DNA of 64,000 nt from Ruegeria haliotis (GTDB lineage: Bacteria; Pseudomonadota; Alphaproteobacteria; Rhodobacterales; Rhodobacteraceae): the NCBI RefSeq assembly GCF_013377785.1, contig NZ_JABXWT010000002.1, positions 269,515 through 333,514 of the forward strand, read 5' to 3'. The translations under genes were made by a program, and so were the position numbers. Shown in pieces: positions 57,649 through 64,000 of this stretch (the first letter of the stretch is position 1; every line of letters begins with the position of its first letter). The notes under the pieces are model-generated. The model made no database searches. It worked only from the letters and a program-made list of their open reading frames with translations, and was not told where the DNA came from.

Positions 57649-58326
57649 ATGATCCCCAGTTCATTTCCCGATAGCACCGAAATCGCTCGTCTGACTGCGC
57701 GGATGCTGCTGGAGATCAAGGCTGTGCATTTCAACGCGCGCGAGCCTTTTACCCTGGCATCCGGCCTGCCCAGCCCGACCTATATCGACTGCCGCAAGCT
57801 GATATCGTATCCGCGCATCCGCTCGACCCTGATGGATTTCCTGACCGTCACTGTGATGCGCGACGCGGGCTTTGAAGCCTTCGACAACATTGCAGGCGGC
57901 GAAACCGCAGGCATCCCCTTTGCCGCGATGGTTGCCGAACGTATGGCGCTGCCGATGACCTATGTGCGCAAGAAGCCCAAAGGTTATGGTCGCAACGCCC
58001 GCATCGAAGGCGCGATGAGCGAGGGCGAGCGCGTTCTGCTGGTCGAAGATCTCACCACCGATGGCGGATCGAAACTGTCCTTCGTCGATGCGATCCGCGA
58101 CACCGGCGCGACCTGCGGCCATACCGCCGTTATCTTTTACTATGGCATCTTCCCGGAAACCGAAAAGACACTGGGCGACCATGGAATTCAATTGCACCAC
58201 CTGTGCACCTGGTGGGATGTGTTGGCCGAGGCCAAGGCACAAAAGACGTTTGATCAGGAAACACTGGACGGGGTCGAGGCGTTCCTGAACGATCCGCGCG
58301 GTTGGCAAGAAGCCAACAAAGGTTGA
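57649..58326 (+). CDS. pyrE: Orotate phosphoribosyltransferase
   Basis: The 225-residue enzyme joins orotate to PRPP, giving OMP in pyrimidine synthesis. It has [23 protein letters not shown] near residue 30, [17 protein letters not shown] near 84, [17 protein letters not shown] near 105 and the PRPP motif [14 protein letters not shown] near 127. The ATG follows AGAGGTCCTGCC. It stands alone, 200 bases ahead of dnaB. Confidence 0.96.
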   Translation: MIPSSFPDSTEIARLTARMLLEIKAVHFNAREPFTLASGLPSPTYIDCRKLISYPRIRSTLMDFLTVTVMRDAGFEAFDNIAGGETAGIPFAAMVAERMALPMTYVRKKPKGYGRNARIEGAMSEGERVLLVEDLTTDGGSKLSFVDAIRDTGATCGHTAVIFYYGIFPETEKTLGDHGIQLHHLCTWWDVLAEAKAQKTFDQETLDGVEAFLNDPRGWQEANKG

Positions 58327-58401
58327 CGTGACAAAAACTGTTGACCGATCGGAAACAGTGATCAGCGAGCAGGCTTTTCCTGCACAATATGTTGACGGAT
58401 C

Positions 58402-58429
58402 ACCCCATCATACTTCAATATGATGGGGT
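58402..58429. promoter_or_regulatory. Perfect palindrome in the dnaB promoter region
   Basis: ACCCCATCATA (58402-58412) pairs perfectly with TATGATGGGGT (58419-58429) around a six-base loop. No T-run follows. A TTGACG box at 58392-58397 and a CAATAT box at 58416-58421, 18 bases apart, overlap it. An operator is as likely as a terminator of pyrE. Confidence 0.5.
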
Positions 58430-58526
58430 CCGGAGATATTCACAGCATATCCCCAGAAAACATACAATTTGCCCCGACTCGCGGGGCCGGGCTATGGCAT
58501 CGTCCCGAGGGACAGTGAGAGCAGCA

Positions 58527-60017
58527 ATGAACGAGATCAGCAGTATCGAGCAGGCGGCAGCACAGATTCAAAATGCCGAAACCATGCCGCATTCCATTGA
58601 GGCAGAGCAGCAGCTTCTGGGTGCAATCCTGACCAATAATGACCTCTATGACCGGGTCGCCTCGATCATCGGGGCGGAACATTTCTATGATCCGGTCCAT
58701 GCTCGTATCTACGAGGTCGCCGCGACCCGTATCGCCAAGAATACGCTGGCTTCGCCTGTGACACTGAAATCCTTCATGGCCGAAGACGAGGGTCTGAAGG
58801 AACTGGGCGGGGCGGCGTATCTGGTCAAGCTGGCCGGTGCCTCGATCAGCGCCTTTGCGGTGCATGACTACGCCCAGATGATCTATGATCTCGCGATCCG
58901 GCGCGAACTGATCCGGCTGGGCCGCGATATCTCGGACAAGGCGGCGCGGGTTGATGTGGCCAGCGAGCCCAAGGAACAGATCGTCGAGGCCGAGCAGCAA
59001 CTCTATCAGCTTTCCGAACAGGGCCAGACAGAACAAGGGTTCCAATCCTTCCTCAAGGCCGTCACCGAGGCCGTCAATGTTACCAACGAAGCCTACCAGC
59101 GTGGTGGCGGCATGGCCGGGATTTCAACCGGTCTGTCCGATTTGGACAAGCAGTTGGGCGGCTTGCACCCATCCGACCTGATCATCCTTGCCGGACGTCC
59201 CTCGATGGGAAAAACCTCGCTGGCGACCAACGTGGCGTTCAACGTGGCCAAGGCGTACAAACGCGGCCTCAAACCGGATGGCACCGAAGGTGCGATTGAC
59301 GGCGGCGTGGTGGGGTTCTTCTCGCTGGAGATGAGCGCCGAGCAATTGGCAGGCCGGGTTCTGGCTGAAGCCTCTGAAATCTCGTCGCACAAAATCCGCC
59401 AAGGCGACATGACCGAGGCCGAGTTCCGCCGCTTTGTCGACGCGGCCAAGGAACTGGAAGCCTGCCCGCTGTTCATCGACGACACCCCGGCCCTGCCGAT
59501 CTCGCAGCTTGCCGCCCGTGCGCGGCGGTTGAAGCGGACGCACGGTCTGGATCTTCTGGTGATCGACTACCTTCAGCTGTGCCGGGGCATGGCCGAGAAC
59601 CGAGTCAACGAGATTGCCGAGATTTCGATGGGCATGAAGGCCATCGCCAAGGAATTGAACATCCCGGTCATCGCCCTGTCTCAGCTTTCGCGCCAAGTCG
59701 AAAGCCGTGATGACAAACGCCCGCAACTGTCTGACTTGCGGGAATCCGGTTCGATCGAACAGGATGCCGACGTTGTAATGTTCGTGTTCCGCGAGGAATA
59801 CTACAAGGAACGCGAAAAGCCCGGCGATCACGAGCTGGAAAAGATGGAAGAATGGAAGCAGGCGATGGAACGCCTGCACGGCAAGGCCGAGATCGTCGTC
59901 GGCAAGCAGCGCCACGGCCCCATTGGCACAATCGAGCTGTCCTTCGAGGCGCAATTCACCCGGTTCGGCAATCTGGTCAAACCCTGGCAGCAGGGTGGCG
60001 AGGTCGAAGGGTATTGA
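58527..60017 (+). CDS. dnaB: Replicative DNA helicase DnaB
   Basis: The 496-residue hexameric helicase unwinds the fork. The N-terminal domain has MPHSIEAEQQLLGAILTNNDLYDRV, and the RecA-like core has GRPSMGKTSLATNVAFN near residue 220, VGFFSLEMSAEQLAGR, LLVIDYLQLC, IALSQLSRQVESRDDKRPQLSDLRESGSIEQDADVV in segments, and the end RHGPIGTIELSFE. I chose the ATG at 58527, which gives the family start; the frame upstream covers the promoter palindrome. Confidence 0.96.
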   Translation: MNEISSIEQAAAQIQNAETMPHSIEAEQQLLGAILTNNDLYDRVASIIGAEHFYDPVHARIYEVAATRIAKNTLASPVTLKSFMAEDEGLKELGGAAYLVKLAGASISAFAVHDYAQMIYDLAIRRELIRLGRDISDKAARVDVASEPKEQIVEAEQQLYQLSEQGQTEQGFQSFLKAVTEAVNVTNEAYQRGGGMAGISTGLSDLDKQLGGLHPSDLIILAGRPSMGKTSLATNVAFNVAKAYKRGLKPDGTEGAIDGGVVGFFSLEMSAEQLAGRVLAEASEISSHKIRQGDMTEAEFRRFVDAAKELEACPLFIDDTPALPISQLAARARRLKRTHGLDLLVIDYLQLCRGMAENRVNEIAEISMGMKAIAKELNIPVIALSQLSRQVESRDDKRPQLSDLRESGSIEQDADVVMFVFREEYYKEREKPGDHELEKMEEWKQAMERLHGKAEIVVGKQRHGPIGTIELSFEAQFTRFGNLVKPWQQGGEVEGY

Positions 60018-60139
60018 ACGATCTGCACCGTGAAAACTTGCCGTAAGGCAGGAGTTGCTTTGGATGACCAATCTGAGTGTGATACCCTGCTCAAAGCAAC
60101 GCGGCGCGGGCCGCGCTTAACGGCCAAGGCTCAGAGTAT

Positions 60140-61210
60140 TTGCCAGCAATCATCACCGAAACAAGGTACCGGAACGGTCCCAACTTTGCTCCGGACGAGG
60201 ATTTCATCGAAATCCGGGTTCCGACCGGAACAAATGTCTCGGACCTGACTGTCGAAGTGTACAATTCAAACGGTACCCTGCGCAGTTCGGCCGATGTTGA
60301 TGCCGCACCGATGACCACAGTTGGCGGGTTCGACTATTACGTGGTTTCGGCCCGTATCAACCGACTGGGCGCCATCTCGCTGGTCGACGACGGCACCGCG
60401 CTCAACTTCGTGTCTTTCGACCAGCAGGTCACTGCCACTGAGGGCGCGGCGAATGGTCAGACCTCGACACAGATCGGCAGCAACGGCAGCGATGACACCG
60501 CGTCGCTTACGTCGACGGATGGGGTTAACTTCGTCGAGAACCCAAACCCGAATCCCGGAGCGCCCTGCTTTACATCCGGCACACGGATACAGACATCGGC
60601 TGGTGAAATTCCCGTCGAGAATCTCAGGCCCGACGATCTGGTCCTGACCCATGGCGGGGTGTATGAGCCTGTACGGATAATCCGGTCGCGAACGCTGCAT
60701 CATTCCGAGTTAATCAAAACTCCGGAATTGCGCCCTGTCCGCATGGTCTCGGGTGCCTTGGGGCAAGACTTGCCACGGCGCGATCTGCTGGTGTCCCGCC
60801 AACATCGCATGATGGTTCGGTCCGCGATTGTACAACGCATGTTCGACACGCCAACGGTTCTGGTTTCGGCCATCCGACTGACCGAATTGCCGGGCATCTA
60901 CGTGGATACCGCCGTCACTGAGGTCACCTATCACCACCTCGTATTTGATCGCCACGTTGTCCTGTTTGCCGAAGGCGCGCCCAGCGAGAGCCTGTTGGCT
61001 GGCCCTCAGGCCTTGCAGTCCATGACCTCCGAGGCCCGCGAGGAACTGATGCTGATCTCTCCCGAACTGGCAGACACAAATCAGGTGGATCCTGCGTGCT
61101 ATATTCCAAGTGGCAAACGTCAAAAAAAACTGGTGGCCCGCCATATCAGCAACAACAAGCCTTTGTTGGACCAGCAGCCGGTCGAAGATACGACATCCCT
61201 GTTGCGTTGA
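60140..61210 (+). CDS. Hint-domain protein
   Basis: The 356-residue protein has an N-terminal beta-rich part (DFIEIRVPTGTNVSDLTVEVYNSNG) resembling lamin-tail-like domains, a spacer rich in Asn and Gly, then a Hint domain of the type common in Rhodobacteraceae from Cys143: CFTSGTRIQTSAGEIPVENLRPDDLVLT, SRQHRMMVRS and YHHLVFDRHVVLFAEGAPSESL. Hint domains can self-cleave, but the terminal Asn of inteins is missing. The start is TTG at 60140, MPAIITETRYRNG, with AAGG 11 bases upstream. No signal peptide; RTX-type export is not evident. Role unknown. Confidence 0.8.
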   Translation: MPAIITETRYRNGPNFAPDEDFIEIRVPTGTNVSDLTVEVYNSNGTLRSSADVDAAPMTTVGGFDYYVVSARINRLGAISLVDDGTALNFVSFDQQVTATEGAANGQTSTQIGSNGSDDTASLTSTDGVNFVENPNPNPGAPCFTSGTRIQTSAGEIPVENLRPDDLVLTHGGVYEPVRIIRSRTLHHSELIKTPELRPVRMVSGALGQDLPRRDLLVSRQHRMMVRSAIVQRMFDTPTVLVSAIRLTELPGIYVDTAVTEVTYHHLVFDRHVVLFAEGAPSESLLAGPQALQSMTSEAREELMLISPELADTNQVDPACYIPSGKRQKKLVARHISNNKPLLDQQPVEDTTSLLR

Positions 61211-61368
61211 TCATCGCGTGAACGATCAGACGGTCCAGTCGCTTTTGATCCGCAACTTCAGACAATCCGGACAAAGCTGATTTTACGGTACGTTTTCCCG
61301 ACTTCTTCCTCACTGGCCAATAAACCTGCCGTATCCCCAGCCATAAGCCGCTTATGTCGCACAAAACC

Positions 61369-61395
61369 CAAGGGGAATTGTCCAATAACCCCTTG
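61369..61395 (+). other. Inverted repeat before alr
   Basis: CAAGGGG (61369-61375) pairs with CCCCTTG (61389-61395) across a 13-base loop, ending 20 bases before the alr ATG. It could affect translation start or be chance. No T-run is present. Confidence 0.3.
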
Positions 61396-61415
61396 ACCTG
61401 CCGCAATCCAATGTC

Positions 61416-62462
61416 ATGAACAAACCCATGAGTACCGCACGTTTGACGATCAATCTTCAGGCGCTCGCCAGCAATTGGCGGGCGCTCGACGCGAAAACGG
61501 ATGTCGAAACCGGCGCCGTGGTTAAGGCCGATGCCTATGGGCTGGGCGCGGGTCCCGTGGCCAGCACCCTGGCCGAGGAAGGCGTCCGCAAGTTCTTTGT
61601 TGCCGTAGCCGAGGAAGGCGCCGCAGTGCGCGAAGCCGTCGGCGCTGGCCCGATGATCTGCGTCTTTTCGGGCCATATGGAGGGCGATACGGATCTGCTG
61701 CGCACCCACGACCTGACACCGCTGATCAATTCGCCCCAACAGTTTCAACGCCACCAGCAGGCAATGCCTGATCATGCATTTGGCATTCAACTGGACAGCG
61801 GCATGAACCGCTTGGGGCTAGAGCCCGCAGATTGGGCCGAGCTGCGCTCCAAGGCCGAAGCCCTGAACCCGGTTGTCGTGATGTCTCATCTGGCCTGCTC
61901 GGACGAACCCGACCATCCGATGAACCGCCAACAGCTACAGACCTTCCGCGAGATGACCGAGGGCGTTACCGCACCTCGCTCGCTTGCGGCCACTGGCGGT
62001 ACATTTCTGGGGCCGGAGTTCCATTTCGAATTCTGCCGCCCGGGCATCGGTATCTATGGCGGCATGCCCTTTGCCGACGCCAAACCGGTCGTCACCGTCG
62101 ATCTTCCGGTTGTTCAGATCCGTGCGCTCGAAGTAGGTGAGACTGTCGGGTACGGCAACAGCTGGACGGCAAGGCGGCCCTCACGCATTGCGACCGTGAC
62201 GGCGGGTTATGCCGACGGGTTGCATCGTGCCATCGGCGGCGGCATCGATACCTTTGCCGGTGATCATCCCTGCCCCGTTGTGGGCCGCATTTCAATGGAC
62301 CTGATCACTGTGGACGTCACCGACCTGCCTCACGACCCAGATCGCCTTCGTATCCTGAACGGCCATCAGACTGTTGACGACCTGGCCGAGGCCGCAGGCA
62401 CTATTGGATATGAAATCCTGACATCGATGGGCAGCCGCTATTCTCGGGGTTATGTAGAATGA
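61416..62462 (+). CDS. alr: Alanine racemase
   Basis: The 348-residue PLP enzyme interconverts L- and D-alanine for cell-wall synthesis. The PLP lysine is K37 in [16 protein letters not shown]. Other motifs are [16 protein letters not shown] near 130, [26 protein letters not shown] near 240 in two parts, and [19 protein letters not shown] near 290. Its stop overlaps the next ATG by four bases, which joins it with the ABC transporter genes. Confidence 0.94.
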   Translation: MNKPMSTARLTINLQALASNWRALDAKTDVETGAVVKADAYGLGAGPVASTLAEEGVRKFFVAVAEEGAAVREAVGAGPMICVFSGHMEGDTDLLRTHDLTPLINSPQQFQRHQQAMPDHAFGIQLDSGMNRLGLEPADWAELRSKAEALNPVVVMSHLACSDEPDHPMNRQQLQTFREMTEGVTAPRSLAATGGTFLGPEFHFEFCRPGIGIYGGMPFADAKPVVTVDLPVVQIRALEVGETVGYGNSWTARRPSRIATVTAGYADGLHRAIGGGIDTFAGDHPCPVVGRISMDLITVDVTDLPHDPDRLRILNGHQTVDDLAEAAGTIGYEILTSMGSRYSRGYVE

Positions 62463-63241
62463 ATCCCATTTCCATGCTTGGCGGATTGGGCCGTGCTGTC
62501 CTGTCCTTGCTGACCGCATTCGGGCGGGTTGCGCTGTTTGCGTTGGACGCAATCTCGCACATCTTCCGGCCTCCGTTTTACCCACGCGAATTCGGCATCG
62601 CCTTGCTGAACATTGGTTGGCTGTCCCTGCCCGTCGTTGGCCTGACTGCGATCTTCACCGGCGGTGCACTGGCTCTGCAAATCTACGCAGGCGGCGCGCG
62701 TTTCAACGCTGAGGCCGTGGTGCCCCAGATCGTCGCCATCGGCATGGTGCGCGAACTTGGCCCGGTGCTGGTCGGCCTGATGATCGCAGCCCGCGTGACA
62801 TCATCCATCGCCGCCGAAATCGCCACCATGAAAGTGACCGAGCAAATCGACGCGCTGGTCACTCTGTCGACGCACCCGATGAAGTACCTGACGGCGCCGC
62901 GTGTGCTGGCCGCCCTGATCACCGTACCGGTGCTGGTCGCGGTTGGCGACATCATCGGCATCGCCGGTGGCTACACGGTCGCCACGCAGAATCTGGGCTT
63001 CAACCCGGCGGCTTATCTGAAAAACACGGTCGATTTCCTTGAGATGCGCGACATCGTCTCATCTCTGGTCAAAGGCGCTGCCTTCGGCATGATCGCCGCG
63101 ATCATGGGCTGCTACTACGGCATGACCTCAGGCCGTGGCGCACAAGGCGTAGGCCGCGCCACCAAGGGCTCGGTCGAGGCCGCAGCCGTCCTGATCCTCG
63201 CCGCCAACTTCGTACTCACAGGGGTGTTCTTCTCGCTATGA
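62459..63241 (+). CDS. MlaE-family ABC transporter permease
   Basis: The 260-residue membrane protein belongs to the MlaE permease family that moves phospholipids or related lipids across the envelope. Five to six helices are visible, with [59 protein letters not shown] in pieces near 95-130 and [24 protein letters not shown] near 218. It overlaps alr and the ATPase gene by four bases each. An MlaD-type partner is expected beyond the window edge. Confidence 0.92.
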   Translation: MNPISMLGGLGRAVLSLLTAFGRVALFALDAISHIFRPPFYPREFGIALLNIGWLSLPVVGLTAIFTGGALALQIYAGGARFNAEAVVPQIVAIGMVRELGPVLVGLMIAARVTSSIAAEIATMKVTEQIDALVTLSTHPMKYLTAPRVLAALITVPVLVAVGDIIGIAGGYTVATQNLGFNPAAYLKNTVDFLEMRDIVSSLVKGAAFGMIAAIMGCYYGMTSGRGAQGVGRATKGSVEAAAVLILAANFVLTGVFFSL

Positions 63242-63984
63242 TCCGGATGGAGAACGTACATAAAGCCTTTGACGACAACCACGTCCTACAAGGCATGGAC
63301 CTTGAGATCCCCAAGGGAACCTCGATGGTCATCATCGGTGGCTCGGGCACCGGCAAATCGGTGGCGCTGAAATGTATCCTCGGCCTGATCAAGCCCGACA
63401 GCGGCATGATCTATGTCGACGGCAAAGACGCCCAGAAGGGCGACCGCGATGCGTTTCTGGCGCGCTTCGGAATGCTGTTTCAGGGCGCTGCGCTGTTTGA
63501 CTCCCTGCCCGTCTGGCAGAACGTCGCTTTCCGCCTGCTGCGCGGTTCGCTGAAACGCCCGACTGAGGAAGCACGCGAGATCGCCATCGAAAAGCTGCGC
63601 CGCGTCGGCCTGAAATCCAACGTCGCCGACCGGCTGCCGGCGGAGCTGTCGGGTGGCATGCAAAAACGTGTGGGCCTCGCCCGCGCCATCGCCGCCGAGC
63701 CCGAGATCATTTTCTTCGACGAGCCCACCACCGGCCTCGACCCGATCATGTCCGGCGTCATCAACGACCTGATCCGCGAAATCGTGACTGAGATGGGCGC
63801 GACCGCAATGACCATCACCCATGACATGAGTTCCGTCCGAGCGATTGCCGATAACGTGGCCATGCTGCATGACGGCGTGATCCAGTGGACCGGGCCGGTC
63901 AGCCAGATGGATGCTTCGGGCGATCCCTATATGGAGCAGTTCATCAGCGGCAGCGCTGAGGGGCCGATTGAGGCGGTGCGGTGA
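63238..63984 (+). CDS. MlaF-like ABC transporter ATP-binding protein
   Basis: The 248-residue ATPase powers the lipid transporter with the preceding permease. It has the Walker A motif GGSGTGKSVALKCILGL near residue 38, Q-loop MLFQGAALFDSLPVWQNVAF, signature LSGGMQKRVGLARAIAAEP near 140, Walker B IIFFDEPTTGLDP near 160 and the switch histidine TITHDMSSV near 193. The overlap with the permease is ATGA, and the next gene begins at its stop (TGATG). Confidence 0.93.
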   Translation: MIRMENVHKAFDDNHVLQGMDLEIPKGTSMVIIGGSGTGKSVALKCILGLIKPDSGMIYVDGKDAQKGDRDAFLARFGMLFQGAALFDSLPVWQNVAFRLLRGSLKRPTEEAREIAIEKLRRVGLKSNVADRLPAELSGGMQKRVGLARAIAAEPEIIFFDEPTTGLDPIMSGVINDLIREIVTEMGATAMTITHDMSSVRAIADNVAMLHDGVIQWTGPVSQMDASGDPYMEQFISGSAEGPIEAVR

Positions 63985-64000
63985 TGAGCATCGTCTGGGG
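63984..64000 (+). CDS. Start of a further gene cut by the window edge
   Basis: An ATG at 63984 shares one base with the ATPase stop and reads MSIVW. Only five codons are present, so the product cannot be named. The coupling suggests it belongs to the same operon. Confidence 0.4.

Overview
The window reads as chromosomal DNA of an alphaproteobacterium of the Roseobacter group (Rhodobacteraceae). The evidence is gene content and order: a DmdB-like acyl-CoA ligase, the Entner-Doudoroff entry genes zwf-pgl beside pgi, the alphaproteobacterial block dusB-ntrB-ntrC-ntrY-ntrX with trkA-trkH-hfq-hflX, a fused ispDF, a non-zinc HemB, and NtrC/NtrX proteins without the GAFTGA loop. Codon use is GC-rich at third positions throughout. 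I see no phage, no intact insertion sequence, no rRNA and no CRISPR array. I do not name a species.

Layout. 1-300: two identical tRNA-Asn genes. 0.3-6 kb (minus strand): DmdB-like ligase, then zwf-pgl-pgi. 6-8 kb: a radical SAM protein, a SYLF-domain protein and a Usg-like protein. 8-11 kb: gyrA with its terminator. 11-17.7 kb: a double DsbA-fold protein, an M32 carboxypeptidase, heme A synthase (ctaA), trmJ, a ThiE-like protein and a HupE/UreJ-like membrane protein. 17.9-20.4 kb: the pseudouridine catabolic pair psuK-psuG and a DUF502 membrane protein. 20.4-22.3 kb: a patatin phospholipase and 3-hydroxybutyrate dehydrogenase. 22.6-25.2 kb: an orphan YejA-like binding protein, a gene-poor 590-base gap and a small CsbD-like protein. 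25.2-31.8 kb: an XRE-cupin regulator divergent from an AMP-forming ligase/FrnE pair, a Bcr/CflA efflux pump, a TPR protein and an SH3 protein. 31.8-37.6 kb: mfd, a small membrane protein, hemB and a SYLF lipoprotein. 37.8-40.7 kb: a penicillin/AHL acylase-family hydrolase and a SnoaL-like protein. 40.7-45.3 kb (minus): trkA-trkH and hfq-hflX. 45.4-47.7 kb: an inserted lipoprotein, MFS and XRE module. 47.7-55 kb (minus): dusB-ntrB-ntrC-ntrY-ntrX. 55.1-57.3 kb (plus): ispDF-pgpA-cinA. 57.3-57.6 kb: what looks like the tail of a lost ammonium transporter. 57.6-60 kb: pyrE and dnaB. 60.1-64 kb: a Hint-domain protein, then alr and an Mla-type ABC transporter (permease and ATPase), running off the window edge.

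How the genes work together. Most of the window is housekeeping: sugar-phosphate entry, gyrase, helicase, pyrimidine, isoprenoid, heme and phospholipid synthesis, potassium uptake, RNA chaperone, and transcription-coupled repair. Many neighbours overlap by 4 bases (ATGA or GTGA) or 1 base (TGATG), which points to translational coupling in pgl/zwf, psuK/psuG, the ntr operon, trkA/trkH, hfq/hflX, ispDF/pgpA/cinA and alr/mlaE/mlaF. The nitrogen theme recurs: the full Ntr phosphorelay is present and an Amt-like remnant lies 1.7 kb beyond ispDF. I did not find a clear new defence system or biosynthetic system. The best leads are the Amt remnant, the module inserted between ntrX and trkA, the orphan minus-strand terminator near 22.4 kb, the perfect palindrome in front of dnaB, the lone radical SAM protein, and three proteins that keep a fold but have lost family signature residues (ThiE-like, HupE-like, double DsbA).
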